Notes under the pieces: generated by a model
Told to the model about the DNA's origin: nothing
Databases searched by the model: none
Seen by the model: only the letters and a program-made list of their open reading frames with translations
Assembly (NCBI RefSeq): GCF_905147045.1
Contig: NC_065889.1
Span: 3,353,001-3,417,000 of the forward strand
Source: Nymphalis io
Lineage: Eukaryota > Arthropoda > Insecta > Lepidoptera > Nymphalidae
Direction of reading: 5' to 3'
DNA: 64,000 nt
Shown here: piece after piece, positions 1-11,697 of the stretch
Layout of the letters: every line of letters starts with the position of its first letter
Position numbering within the stretch: position 1 is the stretch's first letter
Program-made: the position numbers and the translations under genes

Positions 1-1956
1 CTTTTAATTTCTCAAGTGATTTATTAATTTCGGGTAAAAATTAACGCAATATGTTATTCAAAGTCACGTCAACATCTCAGTTGCTGACCGGTATACGCAA
101 ATAAATGTCAAGTTTTAATGATATCCTTGAACGACTTCTTCAAAGTTTTATTTTACATATATTAAATAATTATATAGCGTTATGTTAATTATCACTAAAT
201 TATAACTCGTATAAGGAAAAATTGTATAACACAAAAATAAATAAATATGGATTTACAAATCGTTCAATTATGTAAATCAATAGTAAAATAGCCGGTACAA
301 GATCAGTAATTGAAATTTTAATTTAAATCCACCAACAACCCGCATTTGAGCAGCGTAGTGGAATAAGCTCTAAGCCCTCTCCTTAAAAAGAGAATAAATC
401 TTAGCGTTGAGCTAGAGGGAATTTTACTTTTTTTAACGCAAGTTGGAAGCTGTCTGTTTGTATGACTGCGTGTGTAATACGCGAATATTGCACAGTATTT
501 CGTGAATCAGTTTATATGTTTAGTGTTATTTACTAAAAATCGTAACTAAATTAAAATAAGAACTAAACAAAATTTTGTTTAGCTACTTATATAAAATGAT
601 AATTATATTTTATATTTAAATTATATTTGTTACATAAGCTATTCATCATTATAGCTATTAATATATATTTTAATGACTCGGCTTTTACTGAACATTTTTT
701 TTTCTATTAGTATCTTTGGGTACATAATATTGGAACCCTAATATTTTATACACGTGTAGTTATATGTACGTGTAGGTTATAGTAAAAAAATTGTTAACAT
801 AAAAAGGAAAAGTAATGCAGAATTCTTCTCATGTAGTTGATTAAATATATGATTTTAAATTACATAGTATTATACCACATTTGCCTTGGAATAATATAAT
901 ATTAATTTGTGTTGAACGGGTTTTATGTACGACACTTTTACACTAACCGTAAAAGCTACCGTTTCCGAAACACTTATGTAAAGCGGTTACATTGCAAAAG
1001 TCACTATCTACCATTTGCGTAAATTTTATATGGCATAACTCGCAACTCGTAGTAATTCGTAATTTCTGCTATATTACTATGGAGTAATTTGTAACTATGG
1101 TACAATCGAAGGTCAATATCGAATTTCCGCAAACGCATTCAAGAGTGAAATCTAACTAGATCAAAATACATATAAATAGCTATACTTATGATACCTTTTT
1201 CTTGTTTGATATAACAATTTTTATTCATTGCTTTTTATCTTGTTCGAATTTCAAATATATGTGTTTAAAATCCACAAATTCTGTATTGTAAAATGCTGCT
1301 TGTTCGAAGAGAAACAATATGCAATACTATTACTACATTACGACTCGTTATGAATACCAAATAAAGAACTTGGTATAACGGAAAAAATGCCGCTAGGAAG
1401 TGTATAAATTTTGTCTGAACGTGAAAAGTTTATAGAACAGTCAAGCCAAATTAAAGCACACATAAGTAGCTATGATCGTTGCAAGTAAAATGATATATTT
1501 TAATTAGTATTTTGTAGACTCTGTACATAAAAGTTCACAAAAGTTTGGACATTTTATATTGAGTAATTTTGAATGCATATGGTTGAAGAAGTTAATAAAT
1601 GATAACTATAGTTTTTTATATAATTTTCTTATAAGACGACCTATTCGTAGTTTTAATCAATCTTAAGCATTATTGCGTTTTTTTAAATATTTGAGAGTTT
1701 GTTTTTGAAATTCAAAATTCTTGAGACAAAATTTTCCTCTTTTATTTTAATCATTTTAAAAATGTTGAATTATACTGTCAGCGTTATTATAGAGTACAAT
1801 CTATTATGTATAATTAAATGAATTAATGCTACGACTACATATGTTCAAGGACACTTTCTAAAATATTTTGATTTATTAGTCTAAACATATTTAATAACTT
1901 TAATTATAAAGCGTAAATAATAAAGTTAAAGCATATATATTAATATATAGACTTAC
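1..1956. other. Non-coding, probably intron of the left-edge gene
   Basis: AT-rich sequence with no convincing exon on either strand. It lies downstream of the splice donor of the minus-strand signal-peptide exon at 1957-1999, so it is most simply the first intron of that gene. The only recognisable content is a SINE fragment near 326-404. Confidence 0.5.
326..404 (+). mobile_element. Metulj-like SINE, 3' fragment
   Basis: The stretch from the CCACCAACAACCCGCATT-like start through GCAGCGTAGTGGAATAAGCTC matches the 3' half of the better-preserved copies at 25585-25889 and 53117-53415. The tRNA-like head is missing. It is an old, truncated copy. Confidence 0.7.
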
Positions 1957-1999
1957 TCGCAAGGGCGGCGACTGCTGCCAACACGATGAACACTTTCAT
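1957..1999 (-). CDS. First exon of a secreted protein (signal peptide), rest off the window
   Basis: Minus-strand ATG at 1999 opens MKVFIVLAAVAALA, a classic hydrophobic signal-peptide core, and reaches a consensus GTAAGT donor after 43 nt (phase 1). Short first exons that encode only the start of a signal peptide are typical of insect cuticle-protein and other small secreted-protein genes, so a cuticular protein is a reasonable guess. The downstream exons are not visible in 1-1956 and must lie to the left of the window, so the product cannot be named. A chance ORF is possible, but the start, the hydrophobic core and the donor all fit together. Confidence 0.5.
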
Positions 2000-4669
2000 G
2001 ATGACCTTTTGATTACGGTATTAAAATATATTTAAAAATACAATGACTAGATAGCGGTCCGACCCCTCTGACGACCCTGGTGCGACTGACAAATGCAAGC
2101 GTCGCGCGCGCTTTTTCTTCACCTGACCTGCGTATGCGACTAAAACCGGTACGAAGACTTAGGCGTAATTTAACAAATTATTTTATAAGTGAAACAATAC
2201 TAAGCTCCGTGGCTGCTAAGCAATCTAATCAGCTGATGTCTTCATCTAAAAGTGACATTCCTGGGGATACACTCAATATCGTAACCACTAACTGTGACAA
2301 TCGAACAAGCATAAAGAACGGAACATAATCCTGTAGGGATACTGTAGTATTACCATTTAAGTTACAGATATTTAGTATTTTCGTATGCAAAGCATAGTTT
2401 ATAAAATAACAATGAAAAGATTCCCGTATGAACCTTAAACTACTTCGACATATATGTATTTAACTGTGCATTCTAAAAACTCAGACAGTCTACGCCATGT
2501 CGTGCATAATAAATCGGCCAGCTTGCTTGAAAATATTTTTTCCAACGAAGCGCGTTGAACGCGTGGACCAGCGTCTACCATTCACTTTGACAGGTTTCTT
2601 AAATTTAGGTCCATGAAATTCAACATTCAAGTAGTTTGGGGCCAAGCGTATATATTTTTCTGGTTTTTTTATATCTATACATAATAAATGAACTACGATA
2701 CAATCTAGTAATTAACATATATATAGGGGAATATTATAAGTCTGTCGTGTGTATGTTATAAGTATATCTGAATGTTGCTTTAAGTAATTTTAAGCTTTTG
2801 GTTTAAATTAAATTGCAAGTAAATGTCATTTGTTACGTAGATCAAATTAATTATTACCTTTGCCTATACTTCTACTATAGTAGCTATGTAAAAATTAGGT
2901 ACTATAAATAAGGAATAATATTATTTAAGTTGTAACTGTTTCTTCATCGTCATTTGTCGTATTTGCAAATACATATATCAATTCAATGTAATTTCATAAA
3001 GTCATATCTTAATAAATAAATTTAACACATACAATCATAACTTGCGTTTTATAAAAGCAAAAACTTAGAAATTTCACGTAAGTATTTGCTAAAGTTCAAC
3101 GGGTACTCACATAGACATAATGATTGCCAAATCGACCTTTGCGATGCTGGCGCCCGGAACCAATGATAAAGATTCGCATAACATTATCAAACGAAGATGA
3201 TTACACATGCACACCTACATTCTGAACGAACGCTAGATTTGTCAGGCATGTAGGTAGGATTAATAATTCAATGATGAAAAATCAATTAAGAGCTTTTGAG
3301 ATCAATTGAGAAATGTGTTCACTGCAATGACAAAAGTAATATATTATAATACTAATGACAAAATGATTACTGTTTTAATATTTTGACAAATAGATAGTAG
3401 TAGGTCATAGGAAAATACAAGATATTATCGTGGTACAGGAATTTACCAGTGGTAATGTATTAAGCAAAATTTGATACTCTCAGAGGATCCTGAAGTTGAA
3501 ATATTCAATTTAAAAAAATTAACTTCCCTTGCAATTTATTTTGAAGGTCCGTCTTCCGGAAGTCCAGCTCGATTCCAGCAGTTAACACAGCTTCGCCTTA
3601 TATGTAAATATATATCTTACCTAAGTTGTTTATACTATGCTCTGCATATATATTGAAAATATCTTATGTATATAAGGCTCACAAGTATTGATTCTTGAGG
3701 GTACCCCATACCAATTGACGGTCTGGGAGATCTTTTTTCGTCGACCCTCTAAATTATATCTATTATATACGTATATCTAATAAAAAATCGATAGCACATT
3801 CACTAATTTCATAGTAATTTTCATAAATTAATTTTGTACTAAATCAAAGAAAAATCAATTGAAAAAAAGTGTTACTTTTTTTATTAAACTTAATTTTTAA
3901 AAAATCTATTCGATTTATCACAGAATAATGTATAGATTAATTATCTTCATATATCCAAATTGTTTTCTATGAAGCAAATTCTTAAATTGTGTCTGAGATT
4001 GGCCCAAATTTATTGATGTCTGAAGAACTACGAGATTCAAATTTCTTTCTGTTTGACTTGCTCAGGAAATATATCAAGTTAAACAGAATCAGCGTTTTTT
4101 TAAATATTTAATGATTGAATTATGAATCTAACCTTTAGTGCTTTTTATCATTGGCGTTCACAATTAAAGCTTGCACTACATTTTCTTTAATGATTTTAGC
4201 CGTTAGAATCGCAACCGTTAGAAAATATATAATTGACTTAGTTACCGAAACTGGAATCTAAGCAAATATTTTTTGAAAAAACTGAGACAATTTCCTTATC
4301 TTTTTTTAAAACAATATTATCAAAAGTCAAAGATTATTCGCTAAATTATTTAATTCTTTATTTACTGTTTTGGAAGATAATTTCATTGAATCCGGTTCTA
4401 ATTTATTCAAATAACATGTTATATAATACGATATATTGAGGCTCTCATCGAAAGATAACTGTATGAGAGATCAGCCACAATATTACTTATAAACTTCTCT
4501 ATACGACTTGAGGTCAAAGGATCTTCTGACTTTAAAAAAATGAAAGTTAATGATGCTAGTTTTCCACTTTTAATTGATTTATTTATTATACAGTATTTTG
4601 TGATATATAATTGAAAAATATGAATATGTATGTATGTATTATTACATGTTGCATTGGAATCTTTCATTC
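2000..4669. other. Intergenic; promoter side of the left-edge gene
   Basis: No supported gene. The part near 2040-2130 is locally GC-richer and lies just upstream of the minus-strand signal-peptide exon, so it probably contains that gene's promoter and 5' UTR. The rest is AT-rich with short accidental ORFs only. Confidence 0.5.
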
Positions 4670-4846
4670 TAAGGCCTCTGCCTCGAATTTTGCGGGCAGC
4701 GGCGCGGCGGCGGCGGCGGCGCGGCAGCGGGGCGGGCAACGCATACCTGTTCTCCAAACTAGCGGGCAGATCGCGCGGCACTATAGCGGTGTAGTGTTGT
4801 GTTCGTGGTTGTGTTGTCGAGATATTTGTTTTTATTCGCGAACGAA

Positions 4847-5014
4847 ATGTCTGAAAAACGGCGACATCTTTTTGATTCAAATTTATTCCTAACGCTCGAT
4901 TTATTGTGGGCAAAAGAAGAAGTGGATCCCTACTATAGGGCAAGGAAAATAAATGGCGAGTTTTATCGAAATTATGAAGAACAGAGACAAAATCCCGACA
5001 AATTCTACGACTAA
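4847..5014 (+). pseudogene. Harbinger transposase, N-terminal remnant
   Basis: ATG at 4847 opens MSEKRRHLFDSNLFL and runs to a stop at 5012-5014 after only 55 residues. The end, which reads FYRNYEEQRQNPDKFYD, resembles the segment of PIF/Harbinger nucleases just ahead of the Y-F-R-M block (family resemblance judged by eye). The catalytic DDE region is absent, removed by the internal deletion near 5012-5020. It cannot encode an active enzyme. Confidence 0.65.
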
Positions 5015-5122
5015 TAATTGGTTAATTATTCTTCTATTTTTATGGTTCACATCTTTGCTGTTCCATATGGGTGTCCTCTCAAAGATTGCCGAAATAATTA
5101 GCTCTTGCACGTCCGAAGACAT
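5015..5122 (-). pseudogene. MADF-domain accessory protein of the Harbinger element, N-terminal remnant
   Basis: Minus-strand ATG at 5122 reads MSSDVQELIISAIFERTPIW followed by N-x-K-x-x-x-H-K-N-R and IINQL. This resembles the first helices of a MADF/Myb-SANT-like domain (L-I-x-x-V-x-x-x-P-x-L-W ... N). Harbinger transposons often encode such a DNA-binding partner next to the transposase. The similarity stops near 5015, at the same place where the transposase start breaks off, so one internal deletion explains both truncations. Confidence 0.55.
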
Positions 5123-5432
5123 TTTGATACGTCACAAAAAAAATGTACAACACTATACCTACAATGCAGACGCGCAACGCGGGCGGTCACCGCTTCACTG
5201 GAGTGCACCGCTCGTTGCCCGCCCCCGCGCCGCTCCTGCACCGCTGTATTCGAGGGCCGGTCCATTTGATTATACGCGTAAGATCCTGCCGCTCCCGCGC
5301 CGCCGCCGCCGCCGCCCCGCTGCCCGCGAGATTCGAGGCAGAGGCCTAATAGATTCTAAGAACAAACTTACGAGCTTCCGCTTTATCGTCTTATAAATAT
5401 ATATATTATATACGCTATATCATCAAATAATA

Positions 5433-5739
5433 ATGATGGTAGTCCTCCAGACCGATTTCTGCCACGTCGGCCAATCTCAAAAGAGATTAGCCAACAGCGC
5501 AGGACATATTATAGTGTACAAGTGTGTGTGAAAACACAGTTGCACAACAACGGAAAGCACCGAGGCACAGGAGTGTACATACTTCCAACTTCCAAACTTC
5601 GGGTTGCTATTGAGAATTTTCAACAGAAAAACTATTATTTTATTAATTTTTATTGGCCCAAACTGGCTTGATTTGAACCCGGGACATCCGGGTCTGCGGC
5701 CTTACATCAGATGTGATACATAGTGGCTAGCCACTAGAC
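5433..5739 (-). mobile_element. tRNA-derived SINE, full length, with target-site duplication
   Basis: Read on the minus strand, the head is TTGGTCTAGTGGCTAG ... GTCCCGGGTTCAAAT, a tRNA-like promoter with B box. It is followed by a body with CAATAGCAACCCGAAG and GTACACTCCTGTGCCTCGG, as in a widespread lepidopteran SINE. A 9-bp direct repeat CAAATAATA (5424-5432 and 5740-5748) flanks the copy and marks it as a retroposed insertion. Confidence 0.8.
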
Positions 5740-6028
5740 CAAATAATAGTTATGTAACAAAAACATTTTTTATGACATGACTATTATTTGAATTAATATA
5801 AAGTATTTTTTTTAGATAAATAAAATATTAATTATATATAAAAAAATACCTTATAATAAGACCACATTATTAAGAATCTCGAGACCTACAAAATAAATGA
5901 TCTGCGTCATGCCTAATTTACATAATTCATTACCCAGTATTAGATAACCTTGGTGCAAATATTTGTTTCTTATACCAAATTATATCTTTATGTAGTTTGC
6001 AGCTTGAAAAAGGGAAACTTAACTCGTT

Positions 6029-6190
6029 CTTGGCTTGCTGGTCTAGGGTTAGCTTAGAATGTTGCAGATTCCTTTACATAATTCTGGATTCAAGCAACGA
6101 GTAAGTAAGTGAGGACCAATAGAAATTTCTGGTGTTATCTTTCTTTCTAAATTTTCTCAGAAGTAATTCATAGTTAAGATAGACTTATAT
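6029..6190 (+). mobile_element. Degraded tRNA-derived SINE of the same family
   Basis: GGCTTGCTGGTCTAGGGTTAG resembles the tRNA-like head of the 5433-5739 element. The later CTAAATTTTCTCAGAAGTAA resembles that element's TTGAAAATTCTCAATAGCAA. The match is weak and no target-site duplication is evident. Confidence 0.45.
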
Positions 6191-8520
6191 TTAAGAGAGA
6201 GAGGATAGAGAGTCTTATATATCTGTGTTTTCAGACAAAGTTGTATAGTATATCTGTATTCTATGGACTAGTCCTAAGGATTTGTCTCCGTGGTTGAAAT
6301 TCTGTCAGAAGATTAAATGATATCTACAAAATAAAATATCAGGAAACCAAGACGACTATCATAGTTTATTTGCAATTTTATTCGGAATATTTCGATTTAC
6401 GTGTGAGAAAAAAATGGCAATTTTTTATAAAGTAATTTGTTTTTAAGACGAAGAGATATATAAAGTAATTTATAAAATACATAAATTCTTACATACATAT
6501 ACAATTTAATAATATATTCACACGTATGTTTTAAGACATTCGATAGAGAGCAGTTTAGATAGTTTTTGAGTGAAAGGCTTTGTAACTAGAAATCCATTAG
6601 GTGGTGTGTTTAGTGGTATACTAAACTAATCGCCTGTCATTAATATAAAACAATATATTTCGTATATTTATGAAAAATAATATGAAATGAAAAAAAAAAT
6701 ATTATGCCAAAAACTTATCGTTTATTTATCTTAACTTATTTGATATTTTTTCATTTAATAGAACGTAGTTATTGTGTCCAGTAATGTGTAATGTCTATTC
6801 CACACCATTTGACAGTGTTTTTTTTTAATATAAGCTTTTTGTTCTCATTAAAATAATACGGTAGTAGTTTGATGTACAAAAAAGGCATTATATATATGTA
6901 CATATCTTTGTGTTTTTTAACAAAATAAAAAAATAAAAACATTTTTAACTTTTAATAAACTACAAAAGTATACGGTACTTTTACAATTTTTAATAAATAT
7001 AATATAAATTGTGTGGCGAATAATATGTATGAATTATCTTTATTAGAAAATAAACTTATATTTGTCACTTAAATTGTTGAACAGAATGTACTTATCTAAT
7101 AGCGTACGTCGAGCCAGCTATCGTGATAACGATAGACCAGTTATAGATATAAAACTAGTTCACGTGACATTGTTCCTTCGACTCGCAGCTGAATATTGAC
7201 TAATATTGAATGTGGGTCATACCCATAGATCAGTCTAGTATCAAAAATAAAAATATGAGCAAATAATATTTTATAATTCATAGAACTTTAAACCATTTAG
7301 TTAATTTACTACTTTAATGTTATGTGCATGTGCTAAAACCGTGGTCGTATCCTCGCTCGTTAGACTACAATAATATAAAACGATTAGGTAACAATATAGG
7401 ATATATATAATGTATTTTATATGTATTAAAATATCATCTACTATTACTCTGTTTTTATTCGCCTTGTCATCATTTTTTTTAAAAAAAAAAAAACATTTTT
7501 ATTCTGTAACGAAATGTAACTTTACAATACGATTGAAACTAATAAGAAAAACTAGTTTTCTATTTCCCTTCATCATTTATTACTTAAAATCAAACATAAT
7601 AATGAATTATACCACGTAACAAAAGGCGATTTATAATGTATAACTTCGAGGCGTTCAGATTCAATGAAAACGAAAAAGAAAAAATAATACGTTTTTATAC
7701 AACTTGCCTAAATTAAAAAGCATATGGATTGATTTACATCAAATTCTTAAGACATTTTTTTAAAGGAAAACTATACTAAAAATTACTTTAATAATAAAAC
7801 AAAATCACATTTTTAATATGTATTTTTGTCTTACAATAATATTTAATAATATTCCAAATTAATTTTTTTAATTATCCTTATCAATCCCTTATACGCGATA
7901 GCTACTTTTTTTTTTAAACTTAGGTAATCTCTTTGTAAACATAAATTAATCGAAATTTCAACAGAGCGTAAAAGAGTGACACAGTACAATACAATATTAT
8001 ATACATTCTCCGTAATATTATATTTCACAATATATATAGAGACAGATTGTTATTACGTTATAAAACAAAACTTAAGCAAAAATAATTAAAGGACATAAAA
8101 AAACTTCATAATAGTTGTGAGGCTATGACCAATGTGTAAATGTTGCAGCTAACACACAACTATCATTTTTACCGGTTATGTAGCTGGATGATAGATCACA
8201 GACAATGTTGTCAATTCTACAATATCTACTTTCACTGCTTGAATTTAACAAAAGGAAATAAATTAACACCAAGATTTCCGCATGCTTTTACAATAAATTA
8301 AATTGCCAAAGGCTTAAAACATTTGGGTTTTAAATAAAATTAAAAATAATACATAGGTATTATGCCAGTATTTTGTAATTGCAGGTTTTTAAAAGTATCG
8401 GCTTCCGCTTGTGCATATATTAAGAGAATACCTTTGAACGAATTTGATTGAAATTATCGTACAAGTTCATACATTAGTTAAGCCTAAGCAATATTTTATG
8501 ACTAGATTACTTTAAATACT

Positions 8521-8690
8521 TTACGTGGTGGTAAGGTTTTAGTTAGTACTTTTGTGTTCCGGCTTCAAGGGTAAGTTAGAAGCCAGTGTAAAAACAGGCA
8601 TAAAGGATGTAACAACTTAGTTCCCAAGCTTGTTGGCGCATGGTTAATATCCCGTACAGTGCCAACTTCTATGAGCGGTGGTGAAAGAAT
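8521..8690 (+). mobile_element. Retroelement 3'-end remnant
   Basis: The run GTGTTCCGGCTTCAAGGGT ... GTAACAACTTAGTTCCCAAG ... GTGCCAACTTCTATGAGCGG followed by TGGTG resembles the 3' region of a LINE family common in Lepidoptera. It is recognised by eye, without a search, so the family is uncertain. It is truncated at both ends. Confidence 0.5.
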
Positions 8691-10210
8691 TAACAAGAAT
8701 AATCATATTTGCATAATCAATACATTTAATGAAAATATAAACAATATATTATGAATGAAGCATATTATTTTATATATACTGGAAACAAAGTATACTATGA
8801 AACAAAACCAAAATAATTTATACTATTTTACTTTTTCAAGGACGTTCAAGATTAATTTTAATTTAAGGATAATACCGGTCCAGAATGTAGATTTCTACCT
8901 AGCAGAATCTCCACTCAACACAATATGGAGTTTACTTATCTAACGATGTGTTCCGACATCGCCGAGTAGTAACATGATATAATAATACACAAATTAAACA
9001 CTACTAAGTCAATTACGGTCCAATAGCTTTTATTACAAAATTCGATAAATAAGTTAATTACATAGGTAATTAAATTAACTTTATTATTGAATTATAAAAT
9101 ATACAAAAAAACCTTAAATAATGTGTAATTATTTTTATTTTATGAAATGATACGTTATAACTCAATTTTCTTAGTAAATCAATGCGGATACGTGGTCAGT
9201 TTTTTCTGGAATGCTTCCATTCACTTATTCTTAGTTGCATTGCTTTTATATTTATTTAGTTTTATATTTACATGTAGGTATATAAAATTTATTTATAGAA
9301 AAATTAAATTAGATAAGTCCTCTTTGTTCTTTTTATTTAACACAATTGAAGAATAATGGCCCGATTCTTGGCGTTACCTTCGTTCGTTTTTCAAATAATA
9401 TTTAAAAAAATATGATTGTAAAAAAATAACTACTTACTTAACACAGCATTACAATAAACAACATTTGCTGGGACAATTAATAAATAATTTAAGTAACGTA
9501 AACGATGCAAAAAGTTTTCAAGCTTGAAGAGCCTTTGTAACACATGGAAGTAAAAAAACATATTAAACATTATTTCAAAAGTCTTCCAACGCGTTTCTTA
9601 ATTCTTAATTTCTTAATTCACAAAGTAAATAAATTTAAAAAAAAAATGTAGATTTAAATTTATAAGGACACGATATAATAATATTCTGCATTGAATATTT
9701 GCGATAGGTACCTAGGCATTTTGTATGTATTTTTTTATTTAGTAAGAATAGAGATAAGATAGATAATAACTAGTATAAATTAAAAAAAAAAACATTATCA
9801 GCTAAACTATTCAGCTCATATTTCTAAGATAAACAAAAAACACTATAAAATCATTTAATTCTAATTATTATGGAAACGAACAGTTCTTACAAACAAAACA
9901 AAGTAAAAAAAAAGTAAAAATAAATCCTTATTACTTGTTATTACATACGATTTTGTAATAGAAACGTATTATTTAGCTTGCTATGTTTGCCAGTTTGTTT
10001 AGATCAAATCTTGCAAGATGAATTAGCTCTTCCTCCTATCAATCCGATGACACCCTCGAAGTCATATTACGAATTCGTCGAAACTTACTTAAATGCTGAA
10101 TCCGTCAGCGACACCTAGAGAGTAATATAAGCAACATTAAATATTATTTAAAACTGCTTAGGAGCGTCATCTAGCGTGTAGATTAAAAACTATTATAAAA
10201 GCACTATGTA

Positions 10211-10371
10211 AATTAGACAAATGTAGGTATCCTCACGATGTTTTCCTTCACCGTCAAGTACGAGATGAATTATAAACACAAATTACACATAAAAATACAG
10301 TGGTGCTTACCCGGGCTTGAACCCACGATCACCGGTTAAGATTCACGCGTTCTAACCACTAGGCCATCTCG
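10211..10371 (-). mobile_element. Metulj-like SINE, 5' half
   Basis: Minus-strand reading gives GAGATGGCCTAGTGGTTAGA ... GATCGTGGGTTCAAGCCCGG, the tRNA-like head with A and B boxes. It continues into GACGGTGAAGGAAAACATCG, as in the copies at 25585 and 53117. The 3' half is missing. A tRNA gene is excluded because the sequence does not close an acceptor stem and continues into SINE body. Confidence 0.85.
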
Positions 10372-10671
10372 CTACAAAAGGCAAATTATTTCTACCATTA
10401 ATGCCATCTAGGTATTTTCTGCAAGTCAGAAAATGTGTTAAAAAACTAATTATATATACCTACATATGTATATAACAAACAACATGGTATATTATTCTTC
10501 TTAAATGAAAATATATCTTAATTATTTTAATTTGTGTTATAATTGGGCTCTAAACTTTTTTAACTTCTAAATTATATTTAGTTATACAAAAATGTTAGGT
10601 ACATATTTAATACCTATATTGAAAAGTTATAGGATTGAGTGAATTGAGTAAAGATATAAGAAGTTAGGGAG

Positions 10672-10716
10672 TTACTTCTTTACTCCCTTGTTTCCTACAA
10701 GGGAGTAAAGAAGTAA
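10672..10716. repeat. Perfect 19-bp inverted repeat with 7-nt loop
   Basis: Left arm 10672-10690 (TTACTTCTTTACTCCCTTG) is perfectly complementary to 10698-10716, with a 7-nt loop (TTTCCTA). It can form a strong hairpin. There is no adjacent coding sequence. It may be a small palindromic relic or a structured RNA. Confidence 0.85.
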
Positions 10717-10923
10717 GATGTAACTAATAGGTTCGATTCTTATTCTACTTATATTATAGTCGAAAATACAGATTTACTTCAACAGACAACAATGCACGTA
10801 TTACTTTGTAATTATTTTTGTCTTATTTTATTTAATATCCAGTGTTATAATTACTTATTAATTAATCTATCTATTACACTTATAATATATTTATACAATT
10901 ATTAATATATAAATATATAATAT

Positions 10924-10925
<2 letters not shown>

Positions 10926-10995
<70 letters not shown>
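10926..10995. repeat. (AT)n microsatellite, about 70 bp
   Basis: Uninterrupted alternating A/T dinucleotides in the intergenic region upstream of Hen1. Length is likely polymorphic and prone to assembly error. Confidence 0.95.
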
Positions 10996-11000
<5 letters not shown>

Positions 11001-11697
11001 ATGCGAAAGTAACTCTGTCTGTAAAAAATTGGTATGAAGCAAGCTTAGACTCCGAGGACGGGCATAGATTGTTTTTTTTTACTTAATGCCTGTCCCTCTC
11101 CCCCAACCATGCGAGGCAAGGAGTTACTATTAATAATTTCAATAAAATATTATTATTAGTATGTGTTACCGATAATAATATTTATCTTTTGATCGGTTTG
11201 AAGTCGGTGCCAACCCCGATACAAAAAAAACTGAAAAATTATATAAACAAACTTCAGAATTTTTTTATCAGATGAATGATTAACGATTACGATTACTCAT
11301 TGTAATCGTTATTCTTTAATCTGATTATGCCAAGTCTGAACAATAAATAAATTTGTATAAATTTTTTCATACATTAAACAATATATACACCAGTAATTGG
11401 ATGGTTGCCAATAGTTGGATTAATTCCTGTAGGTTGCTGGTAAAACTCATAATACCTACCTACTAGCCTACTAAAAAAGTAATAATCTGTCTTTGACAGC
11501 ATTCGTCATTACAAATGACAATTTTTGAGCGTTAGATAGAATCGAGGATGACAGCCGGCAAGAAATTTTGAGAATTGTGACAGAAAAAACAAAACAGTGG
11601 TAAACATGTGAACATCATGTTATAATCGTTACCACATATATCAGTATATCAGGAGGCAAATATTACTTGTTTAAATATCCTTATTACCTATTCTAAA

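Larger units (their letters stand above)
4673..5346. mobile_element. PIF/Harbinger DNA transposon, internally deleted (674 bp)
   Basis: The element begins GGCCTCTGCC and ends GGCAGAGGCC. Its terminal inverted repeats extend about 58 bp with few mismatches through a GC-rich CGG/CCG tract. It is flanked by a 3-bp duplication TAA (4670-4672 and 5347-5349); TWA is the target preference of PIF/Harbinger elements. Inside are the starts of two convergent ORFs: a transposase-like start on the plus strand and a MADF-like start on the minus strand. This is the two-gene arrangement of the superfamily. The bodies of both genes are gone, so the copy is non-autonomous. Its GC content is far above that of the flanks. 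Confidence 0.87.
6191..11697. other. Intergenic region upstream of Hen1
   Basis: About 5.5 kb with no supported coding sequence on either strand. ORFs here are AT-rich and lack start context, domain features or splice partners. Contents that can be named are a retroelement remnant (8521-8690), a SINE head (10211-10371), a perfect hairpin (10672-10716) and an (AT)n tract (10926-10995). The last few hundred bases should contain the Hen1 promoter; no TATA box stands out. Confidence 0.6.

Noticed and set aside
2080..2328. 82-residue plus-strand ORF
   Set aside because: It lies in the GC-richer promoter side of the minus-strand signal-peptide exon, has no domain or hydrophobic features, and no splice partner.
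3108..3190. Short open segment with a GTGAGT donor on the minus strand near 3110
   Set aside because: The segment is only about 25 codons, without a signal peptide, acceptor or downstream exon.
3471..3656. 61-residue ORF, EVEIFNLKKLTSLAIYFEGP
   Set aside because: It looks slightly protein-like, but there is no family match I can name, no good start context and no neighbours; perhaps a retroelement scrap.
4419..4943. 174-residue minus-strand ORF rich in Arg/Ala
   Set aside because: It runs across the end of the Harbinger element, and the Arg/Ala run is translation of the GC-rich terminal repeat.
10300..10371. Possible tRNA gene on the minus strand
   Set aside because: A and B boxes are present, but the sequence continues into SINE body and has no acceptor-stem closure.
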